In this document: piece by piece, positions 63,928 through 64,000 of the stretch | Numbering within the stretch: the stretch's first letter is position 1 | Layout: every line of letters starts with the position of its first letter | Assembly: GCA_947498845.1 (NCBI GenBank) | Contig: CANMLX010000010.1 | Coordinates: forward strand, 53,616-117,615 | From: an uncultured Flavobacteriaceae bacterium | GTDB lineage: Bacteria > Bacteroidota > Bacteroidia > Flavobacteriales > Flavobacteriaceae | Reading direction: 5' to 3' | DNA: 64,000 bases | Position numbers and translations under genes: made by a program | The notes under the pieces: generated by a model | Told to the model about the DNA's origin: nothing | What the model saw: the letters and a program-made list of their open reading frames with translations, nothing else | The model's database searches: none

Positions 63928-64000
63928 CGTTAAAGGCACATAGTTTACAAAGTTAAAGGGACATAGTTTACACTTTTTCAAGTTATAATTTGAGACAAAA
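63928..64000. mobile_element. End of an insertion sequence running off the right edge
   Basis: Two tandem 22-bp repeats, 63929-63950 (starting GTTAAAGGCACATAGTTTAC) and 63952-63973 (starting GTTAAAGGGACATAGTTTAC), 20 of 22 identical with a 23-bp period. Multiple terminal repeats of this kind are seen at IS21-like ends. The transposase is outside the window, so family and extent are inferred. Confidence 0.5.

Overview
The window is AT-rich DNA from a marine member of the Flavobacteriaceae (Bacteroidetes). The evidence is the SusC/SusD maltose locus, type IX secretion sorting domains (on GH13, GH86 and a CHU_C protein), a PorP/SprF protein, a menaquinone cluster in flavobacterial order, TAnnTTTG-like promoter elements, and agarase/porphyranase-type glycoside hydrolases. 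I saw no rRNA, tRNA or CRISPR array.

1-13.4 kb is a maltose/malto-oligosaccharide locus. A minus-strand unit (LacI regulator, MFS transporter, beta-phosphoglucomutase, GH65 phosphorylase cut by the left edge) diverges from susC-susD-susE-GH13. A perfect operator-like palindrome and a 19-bp motif, also found before the transporter, lie in the control regions. A 141-bp MITE-like element sits between susE and the amylase. 13.4-30.2 kb is mostly housekeeping: an OmpA lipoprotein, a glycosyltransferase, an HsdR_N-like protein, holA, ung, the menB-menA-...-menC-CPBP-menE cluster, a GH16 lipoprotein, yebC, a pterin dehydratase, a reductase-like protein, gcvT and an intradiol-dioxygenase-fold protein.

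30.3-53.6 kb is an accessory island. A family of interspersed repeats (major copies near 30.4, 36.3, 39.1 and 43.9 kb, fragments near 48.9 and 53.6 kb) separates unrelated modules: two frameshifted genes plus a threonine aldolase-like/amidohydrolase/AraC unit; a small membrane protein with a NarL-type two-component pair; a convergent AAA ATPase/subtilase pair recognisable as an IetAS-type anti-phage system; and a very AT-rich three-gene minus-strand unit at 45.0-48.5 kb. That last unit is the most interesting feature. It holds a 29-codon peptide gene with one Trp near its C-terminus, a 656-residue fusion of a class I prenyl-transferase-like domain with a terpene-cyclase-like alpha-toroid, and a PqqD-like/M50 membrane protease. 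It looks like a biosynthetic locus for a prenylated (perhaps cyclised-terpenoid) peptide, similar in concept to ComX/ComQ but with different parts. A GH86 agarase/porphyranase and an alpha/beta-hydrolase lipoprotein follow.

53.7-60.0 kb is a tyrosine/homogentisate degradation operon (aminotransferase, hmgA, hppD, fumarylacetoacetase, flavin reductase) divergent from an Lrp/AsnC regulator. 60.1-64 kb has a PorP/SprF protein and a large BspA-repeat/CHU_C surface protein whose 5' end is replaced by what looks like the end of an insertion sequence running off the right edge.
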